Shown here one piece after another: positions 9,064 through 18,254 of a stretch of 64,000 nucleotides of DNA (the first letter of the stretch is position 1; each line of letters starts with the position of its first letter). This DNA is from Thermosulfuriphilus ammonigenes (GTDB lineage Bacteria; Desulfobacterota; Thermodesulfobacteria; Thermodesulfobacteriales; ST65). The notes below the pieces were generated by a model. The model did not search any database, was not told the DNA's origin, and saw nothing but the letters and a program-made list of their open reading frames with translations. The translations under genes and the position numbers were made by a program. The stretch lies in contig NZ_CP048877.1 of the NCBI RefSeq assembly GCF_011207455.1, positions 1,294,576 through 1,358,575 on the forward strand, read 5' to 3'.

Positions 9064-10398
9064 TCACCTTCCACTAATATCGAGGCCGCCAATAAGAATA
9101 CTGGGGGCTCCTACAGAGCCATAAAAACAAAGATCTGAACAGACAACCTCGATTCGTTTGAATATATCGAAAATATTTCCAGAGATGGCCAGTCCTGTAA
9201 GGGAGGAGACAACCTCACCGTCTTTTACCAACAGACCTGCTGCTCCGACAGAAAAATCTCCACTTACCGGATCAGCGGTATGCATCCCCAGAACTTCTGT
9301 AATTATAACCCCTTTTGTTAAAGTTTTAATAAGCTCATTCGGAGAGATGTTGCCCGGTTGAAGACAAAGATTGGTTGTAGAGACCAGGGGTGGAGATTGA
9401 AAGCCTCCCCGAGCGGCATTACCGGTGGATCGTTCTCCGGCCCGCTGGGCCCAATAAGTATCAAAAAGAAAACCTTCTACCCGGCCTTCCACCACTAAAA
9501 GAGTGGTCTGTTGACCTACTCCTTCATCATCAAAGGCCCTGGTAGCCAGTCCCTTAGGGAGAAGACCATCATCGACGATATTTACTTGCTTAGCAAAGAG
9601 AGTTTCCCCTTTCTTTCCCGCTAATTGGCTTTTTCCTTTTACGATGTTGTCTCCACAAAAGGAGAAAGAAAGCAGTTCTAGAAAATCTACGGTGATATAA
9701 GGCCGAAAGATGGTTGGCAAATAAGAGCTTTCCGGTTTTATGGCCCCTAAGCGCTCTAGGGCTCGTTGGGCAGCAACTTGACCTACCCTCGAAGGGTTAA
9801 GATCAGAGAGAAAACGGCTGGCCTGGTACTCCCAGCCCATCTCCGAGGTATCTTTCTCTTCAGCCACAGCTACGCAGGAGAGAGAAAAATTGGTAGATAT
9901 GGCCTTACCAGAGACCCCTAGAGAGTTAAAAATGGCCACCTCTTGCAGGCCATCCTGATATTTGGCCTGCTGAACTTTTTTGATTCGAGGGTCGGTCTTG
10001 GTGGCCGCCTGGTGTATGGAAAGAGCGATTTCTATTTTTTCTTCTATTGATAAAGAATCTATGGTCTGGTCTCTGATTTCAGGTGCCTGAGGCAGAGACT
10101 CACCAGATGGCAGTCGATGGGCCTCGTCTCTTTCTGTTACCTGGGCATTTTCTAGGGCCTTTGCCGCCGTTTTTCGAACTATCTCCGGGTTTATCTGCGA
10201 GGTGTAGGCAAACCCCAGTCGCTGGCCGGTTATTACCCTTATGGAAAGACCTTCGGACTCTTGAGGTTGAAAGTTTTCTATCTTTCCTTCTTTGGTCTCT
10301 ATTTTCAGCCCTCGGCCGCGGGAGAAGTAAATCTCCCAGGCATCAGCTCGTTCCTTGAGGCTAATAGATACGATTTCAAAGATATCTTCCGGTTTCAT
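9064..10398 (-). CDS. pmbA: PmbA/TldE-type protease subunit
   Basis: Member of the TldD/PmbA family, which in other bacteria forms a TldD-TldE protease that matures peptides. At 444 residues it has the usual length. The opening segment ([18 protein letters not shown]) and the central [13 protein letters not shown] followed by the [18 protein letters not shown] segment are typical of the PmbA subunit. No HExxxH metal site is visible, as expected for TldE rather than TldD. The ATG overlaps the stop of the GNAT gene by four bases. No tldD is present in this window. Confidence 0.9.
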   Translation of the reverse strand: MKPEDIFEIVSISLKERADAWEIYFSRGRGLKIETKEGKIENFQPQESEGLSIRVITGQRLGFAYTSQINPEIVRKTAAKALENAQVTERDEAHRLPSGESLPQAPEIRDQTIDSLSIEEKIEIALSIHQAATKTDPRIKKVQQAKYQDGLQEVAIFNSLGVSGKAISTNFSLSCVAVAEEKDTSEMGWEYQASRFLSDLNPSRVGQVAAQRALERLGAIKPESSYLPTIFRPYITVDFLELLSFSFCGDNIVKGKSQLAGKKGETLFAKQVNIVDDGLLPKGLATRAFDDEGVGQQTTLLVVEGRVEGFLFDTYWAQRAGERSTGNAARGGFQSPPLVSTTNLCLQPGNISPNELIKTLTKGVIITEVLGMHTADPVSGDFSVGAAGLLVKDGEVVSSLTGLAISGNIFDIFKRIEVVCSDLCFYGSVGAPSILIGGLDISGR

Positions 10399-10853
10399 TT
10401 TATCTCCTTGATCATGGCCACTTCATCACAATCCGGAAACTTGAGGCATTTGACACAATCAGCCCATACCTTGTGGGGAAGAGTTCCTTTATCGATAAGA
10501 AAAAAACCCAATCTCTGAAAATAGTCAGGCACATTGGTTAAGACAAAGACCCGGCGGAGACCCAACTCCCGGGCCTCGGCCAGACAGTGTTCAATAAGGT
10601 CCTCGCCCACTCCCAGCCCTTGATACTCTTCGGCCACCGTCAGAGAACGAATCTCGGCTAGATCTTCCCAGGTGACGTGGAGGGCACAGGTGCCAGCAAT
10701 GATGGTTTCCCCCTCGGGAATAAAGACAAAAAAATCCCTCACGTACTCATATAGTTCGGATAGCGGACGCTGAAGCACCGAACCATGCCGGGAGAAATGG
10801 GTAATTAGACGGTGTATATCCCGAATGTCAGAGATCTTGGCCTTGCGAATCAT
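10395..10853 (-). CDS. ArgA-like GNAT acetyltransferase, probable small N-acetylglutamate synthase
   Basis: A 152-residue single-domain GNAT. The acetyl-CoA loop is QGLGVGEDL, followed by RVFVLTNVPDYFQRLGF. The C-terminal segment LPHKVWADCVKCLKFPDCDEVAM resembles the short stand-alone N-acetylglutamate synthases known from Mycobacterium and deltaproteobacteria. If so, it makes N-acetylglutamate from glutamate and acetyl-CoA, priming the ArgJ cycle. Three cysteines near the end could bind metal. It overlaps the SPOR gene and pmbA by four bases each. The substrate is inferred from similarity and from argJ nearby. Confidence 0.75.
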   Translation of the reverse strand: MIRKAKISDIRDIHRLITHFSRHGSVLQRPLSELYEYVRDFFVFIPEGETIIAGTCALHVTWEDLAEIRSLTVAEEYQGLGVGEDLIEHCLAEARELGLRRVFVLTNVPDYFQRLGFFLIDKGTLPHKVWADCVKCLKFPDCDEVAMIKEIK

Positions 10854-11512
10854 TCTTTAAGGGGAACAACAAAACTCTTGAGCCCCTCTTTTTGAGCCAG
10901 CTTTTTGGCAAAGCGAGAGGCTTCAGATAAAGAATTAAATCGACCTACGTGAACTCGATACCAAATACCCTTATCCTTAAGGTTTACCTTTCGTACAAAG
11001 GCCTCATATCCTCTAGCTCTTAACTTTCGGGCATAACGCTGAGCCTCTTGTGGATTCCTTAAAGAGGCTACCTGAAGGCTATAGAAAGTCTTAAGGATCT
11101 TTTTCTTGGTTTGACTCACCCTTGATTTTTGGCTGACATGAACCTCTGACTTCTTGGGGGCTACAGCCTTCTTTTGAGGCTTCGGTTCAGGGGCTGGAGG
11201 AGGCGTATAGGTCTCCGCTGGCTTTTCTTTGGTCTCTGGGAGGGGGGTCTCTATGAAGTTTCGATTAATAGGTGGTGTTTTGATTATTGTTGGAGGAGAC
11301 TCGGGTAAGGCCTTTTTGGCCTTAGGTGAAAGGGTCTTTTCGGCTACGGGAGAGGGAGCCTTTTTGGCTCGCCCGACCGCCAAATTCTGACCCAACCAAA
11401 GACCGAGTATAAACATCCAGACCATCAGGCAGATGGTCACCATAATGGTAAGAACAAGCCCCCCTAGTCCTAGTTCGATCCGAAATTTGATCCTTTTTTC
11501 CTTGGCCATCAC
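10850..11512 (-). CDS. Membrane-anchored SPOR-domain protein
   Basis: 220 residues. Residues 1-15 are basic and cytoplasmic, 16-41 form one transmembrane helix, 45-140 are a Pro/Lys-rich periplasmic linker, and about 143-220 form a SPOR domain (FYSLQVASLRNPQEAQRYA repeated as RVHVGRFNSLSEASRFA). SPOR domains bind denuded septal peptidoglycan, so a division or cell-wall role is likely. It overlaps argS upstream and the GNAT gene downstream by four bases each. Confidence 0.85.
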   Translation of the reverse strand: MMAKEKRIKFRIELGLGGLVLTIMVTICLMVWMFILGLWLGQNLAVGRAKKAPSPVAEKTLSPKAKKALPESPPTIIKTPPINRNFIETPLPETKEKPAETYTPPPAPEPKPQKKAVAPKKSEVHVSQKSRVSQTKKKILKTFYSLQVASLRNPQEAQRYARKLRARGYEAFVRKVNLKDKGIWYRVHVGRFNSLSEASRFAKKLAQKEGLKSFVVPLKE

Positions 11513-13170
11513 ATCTTCTCCGGTGCTGAGACCCCCAAAAGGGATAGTCCTCGGCCGATGACCCTCTGGGTAGCCAGGGCCAGGGCCAGCCGGGCCTGAG
11601 TCAGCCCTTCGTCTTCAGAGAGAAAACGATGTTTGGTGTAGTAGTTGTGAAAGACCGTAGCTACCTCGGTAAGGTAGAAGGTCAACCTGTGAGGTTCTAG
11701 ACTTTCGGCGGCCCCTTCCACGATATCTGGAAAGGCATCAAGGAGTTTTAGAAGCTCCAGCTCTTCCTCCTCCTTAAGGAACCCGAGATCTATTTCTTCT
11801 AAAGACTTAAGGGAAATTCCTCTTTCAGATGCCTTTTCAAAGACACTGGCCACCCGAGCATGGGCATATTGCACATAATAGACAGGATTTTCTTGAGATT
11901 GCTTTTTGGCCAGAGAGAGGTCAAAGTCCAGATGGCTGTTGCAGTGCCTGGTGAGGAAGATAAACCTTACGGCATCTCGACCAACTTCTTTTAGAACTTC
12001 TTTAAGAGGCACGAATTCGCCGCGTCTGGTGGACATGCTTTTCAGCTCACCTTCTTCCAGAAGGTTAACAAATTGGACTAGAAGAACCTTTAGTTTTTCG
12101 GGATCATAACCCAGAGCGGCCACGGCGGCCTTTACGCGAGGCACATAACCATGATGATCTGCTCCCCAAACATCTACCAAAAGATCATAACCGCGTTCGT
12201 ATTTGTGGCGGTGATAGGCAATATCAGAGGCAAAATAGGTGGTCTGGCCATTAGCTCGAACAACCACCCGATCTTTTTCGTCACCGAAGGCCGTAGAGCG
12301 AAACCAGAGGGCCCCATCCTTTTCATATAGGTAGCCGGAGTCCTTAAGGGCCTGGATAGTCTCTTCCACCAGCCCTTCTTGATAAAGACCGGCCTCGGAA
12401 AACCATTGATCGTAATGGACACCAAAATCTTCCAGATCTTTTCTGATGTCGGCCAAAATTACCGAAAGGGCATATTTTCGAAAGAAAGGAAGGGCCTCTT
12501 CTAACTCCAAATCTTTAAATTGAGCTCCATGTTTTTCTAAAATTTCCCGAGCGATATCCCGGATGTAGTCACCCTGATAGTAGTCTTCCGGAAAGTGTAT
12601 TTTCTTCCCTAGAAGTTCTAAATAGCGAAGATATACTGATGCCCCCAAGATATCCATTTGTTTGCCCACATCATTTACATAATACTCTCTTTCAACCTGA
12701 AACCCCGCCAGCTCCAGGATATTGGCCAGGCTATCGCCGACAGCCGCTCCTCGACCATGGCCTACGTGGAGAGGGCCTGTGGGGTTGGCACTGACAAACT
12801 CCAATAACACCCGCCGACCACCACCCAATTCACTTCGACCGTAATCAGGATCTAAGAGCACCCGGGCTACGGTCTTTTGCCAGTACTCTGGAGAGACAAA
12901 AAAATTTATGAATCCTGGTCCGGCTACCTCGACCCGGGAAAAAAGAGGGTCTTTTTGAAGAGAGTCCACAAACCAAAGGGCCAGGTTGCGAGGAGAAGTT
13001 TTATTTTTTCCCGCCAACACCAAGGCAATATTACTGGCGTAATCGCCAAAGTTTTTCTGTCTGGGAGGTTCAACGGTGAAACGGGGACAAATAGGGTCTG
13101 TTATCACTCCTTCATGGATGGCTTTCTGGTGTAGATCCTTCAGTCTTCGCTCGATCTCCTTCCTGATCAC
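11509..13170 (-). CDS. argS: Arginyl-tRNA synthetase
   Basis: Class I synthetase that charges tRNA-Arg. At 553 residues it is full length. The N-terminal Add-1 domain is followed by the HIGH-type motif in PTGPLHVGHGRGA. The KMSKS position reads SMSTRRG, the divergent form common in ArgRS. The C-terminal DALR anticodon domain includes YVQYAHARVASV. Its start overlaps the end of the upstream 65-residue Cys-rich gene by 59 bases in another frame. Its stop overlaps the SPOR gene start. Confidence 0.97.
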   Translation of the reverse strand: MIRKEIERRLKDLHQKAIHEGVITDPICPRFTVEPPRQKNFGDYASNIALVLAGKNKTSPRNLALWFVDSLQKDPLFSRVEVAGPGFINFFVSPEYWQKTVARVLLDPDYGRSELGGGRRVLLEFVSANPTGPLHVGHGRGAAVGDSLANILELAGFQVEREYYVNDVGKQMDILGASVYLRYLELLGKKIHFPEDYYQGDYIRDIAREILEKHGAQFKDLELEEALPFFRKYALSVILADIRKDLEDFGVHYDQWFSEAGLYQEGLVEETIQALKDSGYLYEKDGALWFRSTAFGDEKDRVVVRANGQTTYFASDIAYHRHKYERGYDLLVDVWGADHHGYVPRVKAAVAALGYDPEKLKVLLVQFVNLLEEGELKSMSTRRGEFVPLKEVLKEVGRDAVRFIFLTRHCNSHLDFDLSLAKKQSQENPVYYVQYAHARVASVFEKASERGISLKSLEEIDLGFLKEEEELELLKLLDAFPDIVEGAAESLEPHRLTFYLTEVATVFHNYYTKHRFLSEDEGLTQARLALALATQRVIGRGLSLLGVSAPEKM

Positions 13171-13309
13171 CTTTTTCTTCCTCCACTTTGATGGTCACGT
13201 CGCGAACGAAATCCGGGCATTTAATGGGGCCCTGGGAATCAAAAGAATACTTTTTTTTACAGGTTTCCCTCCAGGCACAAACAGCACAAATGGTCCTTTC
13301 TTCGGCCAT
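13112..13309 (-). CDS. 65-residue Cys-rich protein upstream of argS
   Basis: The ATG at 13309 is preceded by a strong AGGAGGT site with six-base spacing, so it is preferred over a longer frame that starts at 13342. The core CAVCAWRETCKKK and later IKCPDF give four cysteines in a C-x2-C-x5-C-x13-C pattern that probably binds a metal. The second half is acidic and low in complexity, and runs 59 bases into argS in another frame. I recognise it as the kind of small conserved protein seen in deltaproteobacteria, but know no function. Confidence 0.75.
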   Translation of the reverse strand: MAEERTICAVCAWRETCKKKYSFDSQGPIKCPDFVRDVTIKVEEEKGDQEGDRAKTEGSTPESHP

Positions 13310-13367
13310 ATTTGGACCTCCTAAAGGAAGATACCATACCACACCAGGACTTAAGGGCCAACGAAGA

Positions 13368-14561
13368 CTAAAGAAGGAGCCACTCTCTGGTCAAAGGAAG
13401 ATCAAACCGCGACCCTTTATAGTATAAAAGCTGGAAGACATGGAGATGGCCTTCGGAAAAGGAGACCCGGGAGCCATGAAGATAGAGACGCCACATTCGA
13501 TAAAAGGTTTTGTCGAACATCTTGATGATGGTTTCCCGGTGGGCTTCGAAACGTTTGGCCCAGTGGCTCAGGGTCAAATGATAGTGTGGTCTTAAGTCTT
13601 CAAGGTCAACAAACTGGAGCGAAGTCTTTTCTCCGGCCTCGACAATCTCTCCCAGAGCTGGAAGGTAACCACCCGGAAAGATGTATTTTCGGATCCAGGG
13701 GTCTGTTTCCTCCTCACGGAGTTTACCAATGGTGTGGAGGAGAAAGAGACCTTTGGGCCGGAGGAAGCGCTCCACCACCTCAAAGAAAATGGGAATATAT
13801 TCCTTGCCTACATGTTCGAACATTCCTACGGAGACGATCCGATCAAAGTCTTCTGAACAGACCTGAGGCAGTTCACGGTAGTCCCAAAGCTTAAAGCGTA
13901 TTCGGTCAGAGACCCCTTCTTTTTCTGCCCGTTCTTGGGCTAGTTTAAGTTGTTCTTCGGCCAGGGTGATTCCCAATCCCCTCAGATGAGGGAAGAGCCT
14001 GGCGGCCTCAAGAAGAAGACTTCCCCAGCCACTTCCGATATCCAGAAGATTCTCGGCCTCGCCGAGGCGGAGTTTACGAAAAATAAGATGAAGCTTGTTT
14101 TTCTGGGCGGTCTCTAAGTCTTCATCTGGATTCCGAAAGTAGGCACAGGAGTAGTTCATCTCCTGATCCAGCCAGAGGCGATAAAAATCATTTCCTCGAT
14201 CATAGTGGACCTTTATCTCCTCTCGAGCCTCCTTAAGGCTTTTTTTACGACAGAGATTAAGCCAGAGGAGACGGCCCTTTTCTTTGATGGACAGCTTTTG
14301 AAATAGATCTTTCTGATAGGCCAGGGCCACCACGGCCCCCAGGTCGCCTTCTACGTCAATATCTCCTCTCATGTATCCTTCCCCAAAGCCTGTGGAAGGA
14401 TCTAAAAGGATGTTTTCCAGGGCCTCTCGGGTCTTGAAGTAAATGGTAAAAAGGGGTCTTCCCTGGCCAAACAAGGATTCCTGGCCGTCCCAGTAACAAA
14501 CCTTAAAGGGTGGTTTCTGGTGGTCTTCCAGAATACCTTCGAGGATTTGCCGGGTATTCAT
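13368..14561 (-). CDS. cfa: Cyclopropane-fatty-acyl-phospholipid synthase family methyltransferase
   Basis: SAM-dependent enzyme that adds a methylene bridge to unsaturated lipid acyl chains. The frame is open to 14792, but the ATG at 14561 follows GAGAGGGG and starts MNTRQILEG, so the first 77 residues of the longer frame are rejected; they would overlap the upstream permease gene. The 397 residues include the N-terminal lipid-binding region, the SAM motif LLDIGSGWGSLL, YDRGNDFYRLWLD and the C-terminal YLHGSRVSFSEGHLHVFQ. It could modify membrane lipids for temperature adaptation. Confidence 0.93.
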   Translation of the reverse strand: MNTRQILEGILEDHQKPPFKVCYWDGQESLFGQGRPLFTIYFKTREALENILLDPSTGFGEGYMRGDIDVEGDLGAVVALAYQKDLFQKLSIKEKGRLLWLNLCRKKSLKEAREEIKVHYDRGNDFYRLWLDQEMNYSCAYFRNPDEDLETAQKNKLHLIFRKLRLGEAENLLDIGSGWGSLLLEAARLFPHLRGLGITLAEEQLKLAQERAEKEGVSDRIRFKLWDYRELPQVCSEDFDRIVSVGMFEHVGKEYIPIFFEVVERFLRPKGLFLLHTIGKLREEETDPWIRKYIFPGGYLPALGEIVEAGEKTSLQFVDLEDLRPHYHLTLSHWAKRFEAHRETIIKMFDKTFYRMWRLYLHGSRVSFSEGHLHVFQLLYYKGSRFDLPLTREWLLL

Positions 14562-14638
14562 GGCCCCCCTCTCATGCCCCTGACAAGTAAGAAGGGAATT
14601 AAACGATATTTCAAATTTTGGTCTCTCTACCGGCGATG

Positions 14639-15370
14639 TCAATTCCCTCTGGGGATCATCATTAGCCCCAAAACGACAAGAAGTCCGAAAATTAAGCGCC
14701 GGTAGGCGGTCTCCCCGAGACGGTGAAAGAGGATCTGACCAGATACAAGGCCTAGGGCCACCAAAGGTAGAGAGAGGAGAAACCATCGCCAAACAAAAGA
14801 AGAGATCAGTCCGCCAAGGAGATAGAGCCCGACAACAAAAACCCCTAAGATGGCAAAGAATCCCTGAAGGGCCACCTTCATCTCCTCTTTTTTAAGGCGG
14901 GAGAGGCTAATATAGATTACTACCGGAGGCCCAGGGGTGTTGAGGGCCGCCCCTAAGGCCCCGGCTATAAGACCAAAAAAGTAGCCCCAGGAAGGGCTAA
15001 GGGTTATTCGGGGATGGGGAGAGAAAAGACCAAAGAGGCCATAGCCGCCAAGCACAAGGGCCAGAAGCCACCGCAAAGGCCCTTCGGGGACTTTCTTTAA
15101 AATTACCACCCCGACTACTATTCCGGGAAGGGCTCCCAGGAGCAAGGGCTTGATTAGGGCTGGACGGAAGTGTCTCCTCAAAAGGCCAAAGAGGGCTAAA
15201 TTGATGACCAGTCCATTTAGGGCCACCAGAGGGACGATGAGCCTTAAGGGGTAAATCAAAGCCAGAAGGGGCACGGCCACTAAGGCGAAGCCAAACCCCG
15301 CCAGTCCGTGAACCAAGGCTCCCATCAAGAGTCCTAAGGGAATGATGATCTCTTGAGAAAAAGGGTTCAA
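14639..15370 (-). CDS. TauE/SafE-family membrane permease
   Basis: A 243-residue, very hydrophobic protein with about seven or eight membrane helices and the family pattern of two repeated halves (GLAGFGFALVAVPLL and GALGAALNTPGPPVVIY). Members export sulfite, sulfoacetate or other small anions. The substrate here is unknown. The frame starts with TTG at 15370, with an AAAGG element about 12 bases upstream. A later ATG at residue 16 would cut the first helix, so TTG is kept. It is the first gene of the long minus-strand run. Confidence 0.85.
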   Translation of the reverse strand: MNPFSQEIIIPLGLLMGALVHGLAGFGFALVAVPLLALIYPLRLIVPLVALNGLVINLALFGLLRRHFRPALIKPLLLGALPGIVVGVVILKKVPEGPLRWLLALVLGGYGLFGLFSPHPRITLSPSWGYFFGLIAGALGAALNTPGPPVVIYISLSRLKKEEMKVALQGFFAILGVFVVGLYLLGGLISSFVWRWFLLSLPLVALGLVSGQILFHRLGETAYRRLIFGLLVVLGLMMIPRGN

Positions 15371-15592
15371 TTATTTATCTACCTTTCTGAAAGCTTTTTC
15401 CGGGAAGAATCTATTTGGGTTTTAGGTGTTGTATCTTTGATTTTGGAGTCTTTATCGTCAAGAAAGTTTTGCAGGTCCTTTTTGATGAGGTCATTTTTTT
15501 TGACCTTCTGGCCTACAGGTGGTATTGCCCATAATGCCTGTTAAATTGATTAAAGAGATCCTTTAAAGCAAAGAATAAAGAGGTGGTGGTTC
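15371..15592. promoter_or_regulatory. Divergent promoter region, TauE-like gene / fmdB
   Basis: A 222-base gap between divergent genes must hold promoters for both. At 15496-15515 there is an AGGTCA/TGACCT inverted repeat around a T-run, overlapping a TTGACC that could be a -35 for fmdB, but no good -10 follows. No small gene or structured RNA was recognised. Confidence 0.35.
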
Positions 15593-15808
15593 ATGCCTAT
15601 CTATGAATTTGAATGTCAGAAGTGTCATGAGATTTTTGAGGAGCTGGTCTTAGGGTCTTCCAGTAAAGTGCGTTGTCCCAAGTGTCAGAGCGAGGACGTT
15701 CGCAAATGCCTTTCCGCCTTTGCCTTTAAGAGCGGGAGCCGTTTTGTCTCTAGCTCTGGAGGCGGCTGTTCTGGTTGCTCAGGGGGGAGCTGTTCTACAT
15801 GTCACTGA
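15593..15808 (+). CDS. FmdB-family zinc ribbon protein
   Basis: 71 residues. The N-terminus MPIYEFECQKCHEIFE with a later CPKCQS forms the two CxxC knuckles of an FmdB-type zinc ribbon. A Gly/Ser/Cys tail (GGCSGCSGGSCSTCH) adds five more cysteines. The family is named after a formamidase regulator, but the usual role is uncertain. GAGGTGGTGG precedes the ATG. The gene ends inside the start of hemC with a ten-base overlap, so the two are co-translated. Confidence 0.9.
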   Translation: MPIYEFECQKCHEIFEELVLGSSSKVRCPKCQSEDVRKCLSAFAFKSGSRFVSSSGGGCSGCSGGSCSTCH

Positions 15809-16737
15809 AGCGCGTTATTATCGGCACCCGAGGCAGTAAGCTGGCCCTCACCCAAACGGAGTGGGTCCGAGAGGCCCTTAAGACGCGTTATCCAGGCCTC
15901 TCTGTGGAGCTGGAGATTATCAAGACCAAGGGAGATAAAATCCTCGATGTTCCTCTGGCCAAAGTGGGGGGAAAGGGGTTGTTCGTCAAGGAGATTGAGG
16001 AAGCCCTTCTTTGCCGCCGGGTGGATCTGGCCGTCCACAGCTTAAAAGATGTGCCTACGGAGCTCCCGGAGGGCCTGGAAATCGCCATTGTTCCTCGGAG
16101 GGAGGATCCAAGAGATGTCCTTATCTCCCGCTCCGGTCAGGGTCTGAAGGATCTTCCTCCGGGAGGGCGTCTGGGCACCAGTAGCCTCCGGCGTCAGGCC
16201 CAGATCAGGGCCTTAAGGCCGGATCTAGTCATTGAACCCCTGCGAGGGAATGTCGATACCCGCCTGCGGAAGTTAGATGAAGGTCGCTATGAAGCCATTG
16301 TTCTGGCCGCGGCTGGCCTTAGACGTTTGGGGCAGATTCACCGGGCCACAGAGTTTATTTCCCCAGAGACCATAATTCCGGCCATCGGTCAGGGAGCTCT
16401 GGGGATAGAGGTCCGGGCAGATGATAAGGCCATCAAGGAACTACTTTCTTTTCTCCACCATCCAGAGACGGCCGTCTGCACCCAGGCTGAAAGGGCCTTT
16501 TTGGCCCGCCTTGAGGGAGGCTGTCAGGTTCCCCTGGCCGCCCACGCCACCTTAAAAGACGGAGAGATCCATCTTGCGGCCCTGGTAGCAGATCCCGAGG
16601 GCCGGCGGGTTATTCGGCGACATCGCTCTGGACCGGCCTCTGAGGCCGCCAAGATCGGGGTGGCGGTGGCTGAAGAGATCCTTGAGGCCGGGGGGCGACA
16701 GATTCTGGAAGAGGTTTATAAAATAGCGGAGGTATAA
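15799..16737 (+). CDS. hemC: Hydroxymethylbilane synthase
   Basis: Polymerises four porphobilinogens to hydroxymethylbilane in tetrapyrrole synthesis. The chosen ATG (MSLKRVIIGTRGSKLAL) overlaps the fmdB stop and follows a GGGGGGAG element. A longer frame starting at 15775 is less likely. The 312 residues include RGSKLALTQ, the LGTSSLRRQAQ segment and C242 in LEGGCQVPLAAH, which attaches the dipyrromethane cofactor. Its TAA overlaps the next ATG by one base. Confidence 0.96.
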   Translation: MSLKRVIIGTRGSKLALTQTEWVREALKTRYPGLSVELEIIKTKGDKILDVPLAKVGGKGLFVKEIEEALLCRRVDLAVHSLKDVPTELPEGLEIAIVPRREDPRDVLISRSGQGLKDLPPGGRLGTSSLRRQAQIRALRPDLVIEPLRGNVDTRLRKLDEGRYEAIVLAAAGLRRLGQIHRATEFISPETIIPAIGQGALGIEVRADDKAIKELLSFLHHPETAVCTQAERAFLARLEGGCQVPLAAHATLKDGEIHLAALVADPEGRRVIRRHRSGPASEAAKIGVAVAEEILEAGGRQILEEVYKIAEV

Positions 16738-18254
16738 TGGCCAGAGGCAAAGTCTATCTTGTGGGAGCAGGTCCTGGCGACCCGGGCCTTATCACCGTCA
16801 AGGCCATAGAGGCCATAAGAGAGGCGGACTGCATCGTTTATGACTATTTGGCCAATGAGGCCTTTTTGGTCCATGCCCGGCCTGAGGCGGAAATCATCTA
16901 TGTAGGTAAAAAGGGTGGAGACCATACCCTTTCTCAAGAGGAGATCAATCGTCTCCTGGTGGAGAAGGCCCGGCAAGGAAAGGTTGTCTGTCGTTTAAAG
17001 GGTGGAGATCCTTTTGTCTTTGGTCGAGGGGGAGAGGAGGCTGAAGAGATCGTTGCCGCAGGAATTCCCTTTGAGGTAGTACCCGGGGTCACGGCAGCGG
17101 TAGCCGTGCCGGCCTATGCCGGTATTCCTCTCACTCATCGGGAACTCACTTCGGCGGTGGCCTTTGTTACCGGGCACGAAGATCCTACCAAAGAGCGTTC
17201 CGCTATTGACTGGGCGGCCTTGGCCAGGGTGGGCACCTTGGTCTTTTTTATGGGGGTAAAGAATCTGCCTCATATTGCCCGGAGCCTTATCTCCGCCGGC
17301 AAATCTCCTCAGACGCCAGTGGCTGTTATTCGCTGGGGGACTTTGCCCCGCCAGAAAACCGTAGTTGGTCATTTAGAGAACATTGCCGAGGAGGTTCGCC
17401 GGGCCGGCCTTAAGGCCCCGGCCATTATCGTGGTAGGTGAAGTAGTCTCTCTCCGGGATAAGCTGGCCTGGTTTGAGAATCGTCCCCTCTTCGGCCTGCG
17501 GGTTCTGGTGACCCGCACCAGGGAGCAGGCCAGCGATCTTTCGGCCCGCCTTTACGCTCTGGGGGCCGAACCAGTAGAATTTCCGACCATAAAGACGGTT
17601 GCTCCAGACGATTACGGGCCTCTGGATGAGGCTATCTCGGCCCTGGAGTCCTTTTCCTGGGTTATCTTTACCAGTGCGAACGGAGTGCATTTTTTCTTTA
17701 AGCGCCTTTTTGCCTTGGGCCATGATGTCCGTCAGCTAAAAGGGGTTCGCTTAGCGGCTATTGGCGAAAAGACCGCCGAGGCCCTGAAAGGCTACGGTCT
17801 TGTGGCCGATCTGGTTCCCAAACAGTACCGGGCCGAGGGTCTTATAGAGGCGTTGGGCAAAGAGACCCTCTCTGGGGCCCGAATCCTTATTCCCCGAGCC
17901 CTTGAGGCCCGGGAGATTCTTCCCGTCAAACTTCGAGAGCAGGGGGCAGAGGTGGTGGTCGCCCCGGCCTACAAAACGGTTCGTCCTTCGGGCGGGGCAG
18001 AGAGGCTGAGGCGAATCCTGGAAGAGGGTTTAGATGTCGTAACCTTCACCAGTTCTTCGACGGTGCGCAATTTTGTGGCCATGGTTGGGGGGCCAGAGGC
18101 GGCATCTAACCTTCTCTCTGGGGTTAAGGTAGCCTCTATAGGCCCCATAACCAGCCAGACGGCCCGGGAGTTGGGGCTCAAGGTAGATATAGAACCGCAG
18201 ACTTACACTATTGCTGCCCTGGTGGAGGCCATAAGAGGTTATTTTAGTCGATGA
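16737..18254 (+). CDS. cobA-hemD: Uroporphyrinogen-III C-methyltransferase / uroporphyrinogen-III synthase fusion
   Basis: A 505-residue fusion. Residues 1-245 are SUMT (CobA): [31 protein letters not shown] and [22 protein letters not shown] are SAM and substrate sites; it makes precorrin-2. Residues 250-505 are HemD, which cyclises hydroxymethylbilane ([40 protein letters not shown]). With HemC it takes porphobilinogen to precorrin-2, the branch point to siroheme, cobalamin and the alternative heme route used by sulfate reducers. It overlaps hemC by one base and endoQ by four. Confidence 0.95.
   Translation: MARGKVYLVGAGPGDPGLITVKAIEAIREADCIVYDYLANEAFLVHARPEAEIIYVGKKGGDHTLSQEEINRLLVEKARQGKVVCRLKGGDPFVFGRGGEEAEEIVAAGIPFEVVPGVTAAVAVPAYAGIPLTHRELTSAVAFVTGHEDPTKERSAIDWAALARVGTLVFFMGVKNLPHIARSLISAGKSPQTPVAVIRWGTLPRQKTVVGHLENIAEEVRRAGLKAPAIIVVGEVVSLRDKLAWFENRPLFGLRVLVTRTREQASDLSARLYALGAEPVEFPTIKTVAPDDYGPLDEAISALESFSWVIFTSANGVHFFFKRLFALGHDVRQLKGVRLAAIGEKTAEALKGYGLVADLVPKQYRAEGLIEALGKETLSGARILIPRALEAREILPVKLREQGAEVVVAPAYKTVRPSGGAERLRRILEEGLDVVTFTSSSTVRNFVAMVGGPEAASNLLSGVKVASIGPITSQTARELGLKVDIEPQTYTIAALVEAIRGYFSR

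Noticed and set aside
14562-14792. Extended N-terminus of cfa to 14792
   Set aside because: It would overlap the upstream permease gene by 154 bases and has a low-complexity, non-conserved sequence; the ATG at 14561 has a ribosome site.
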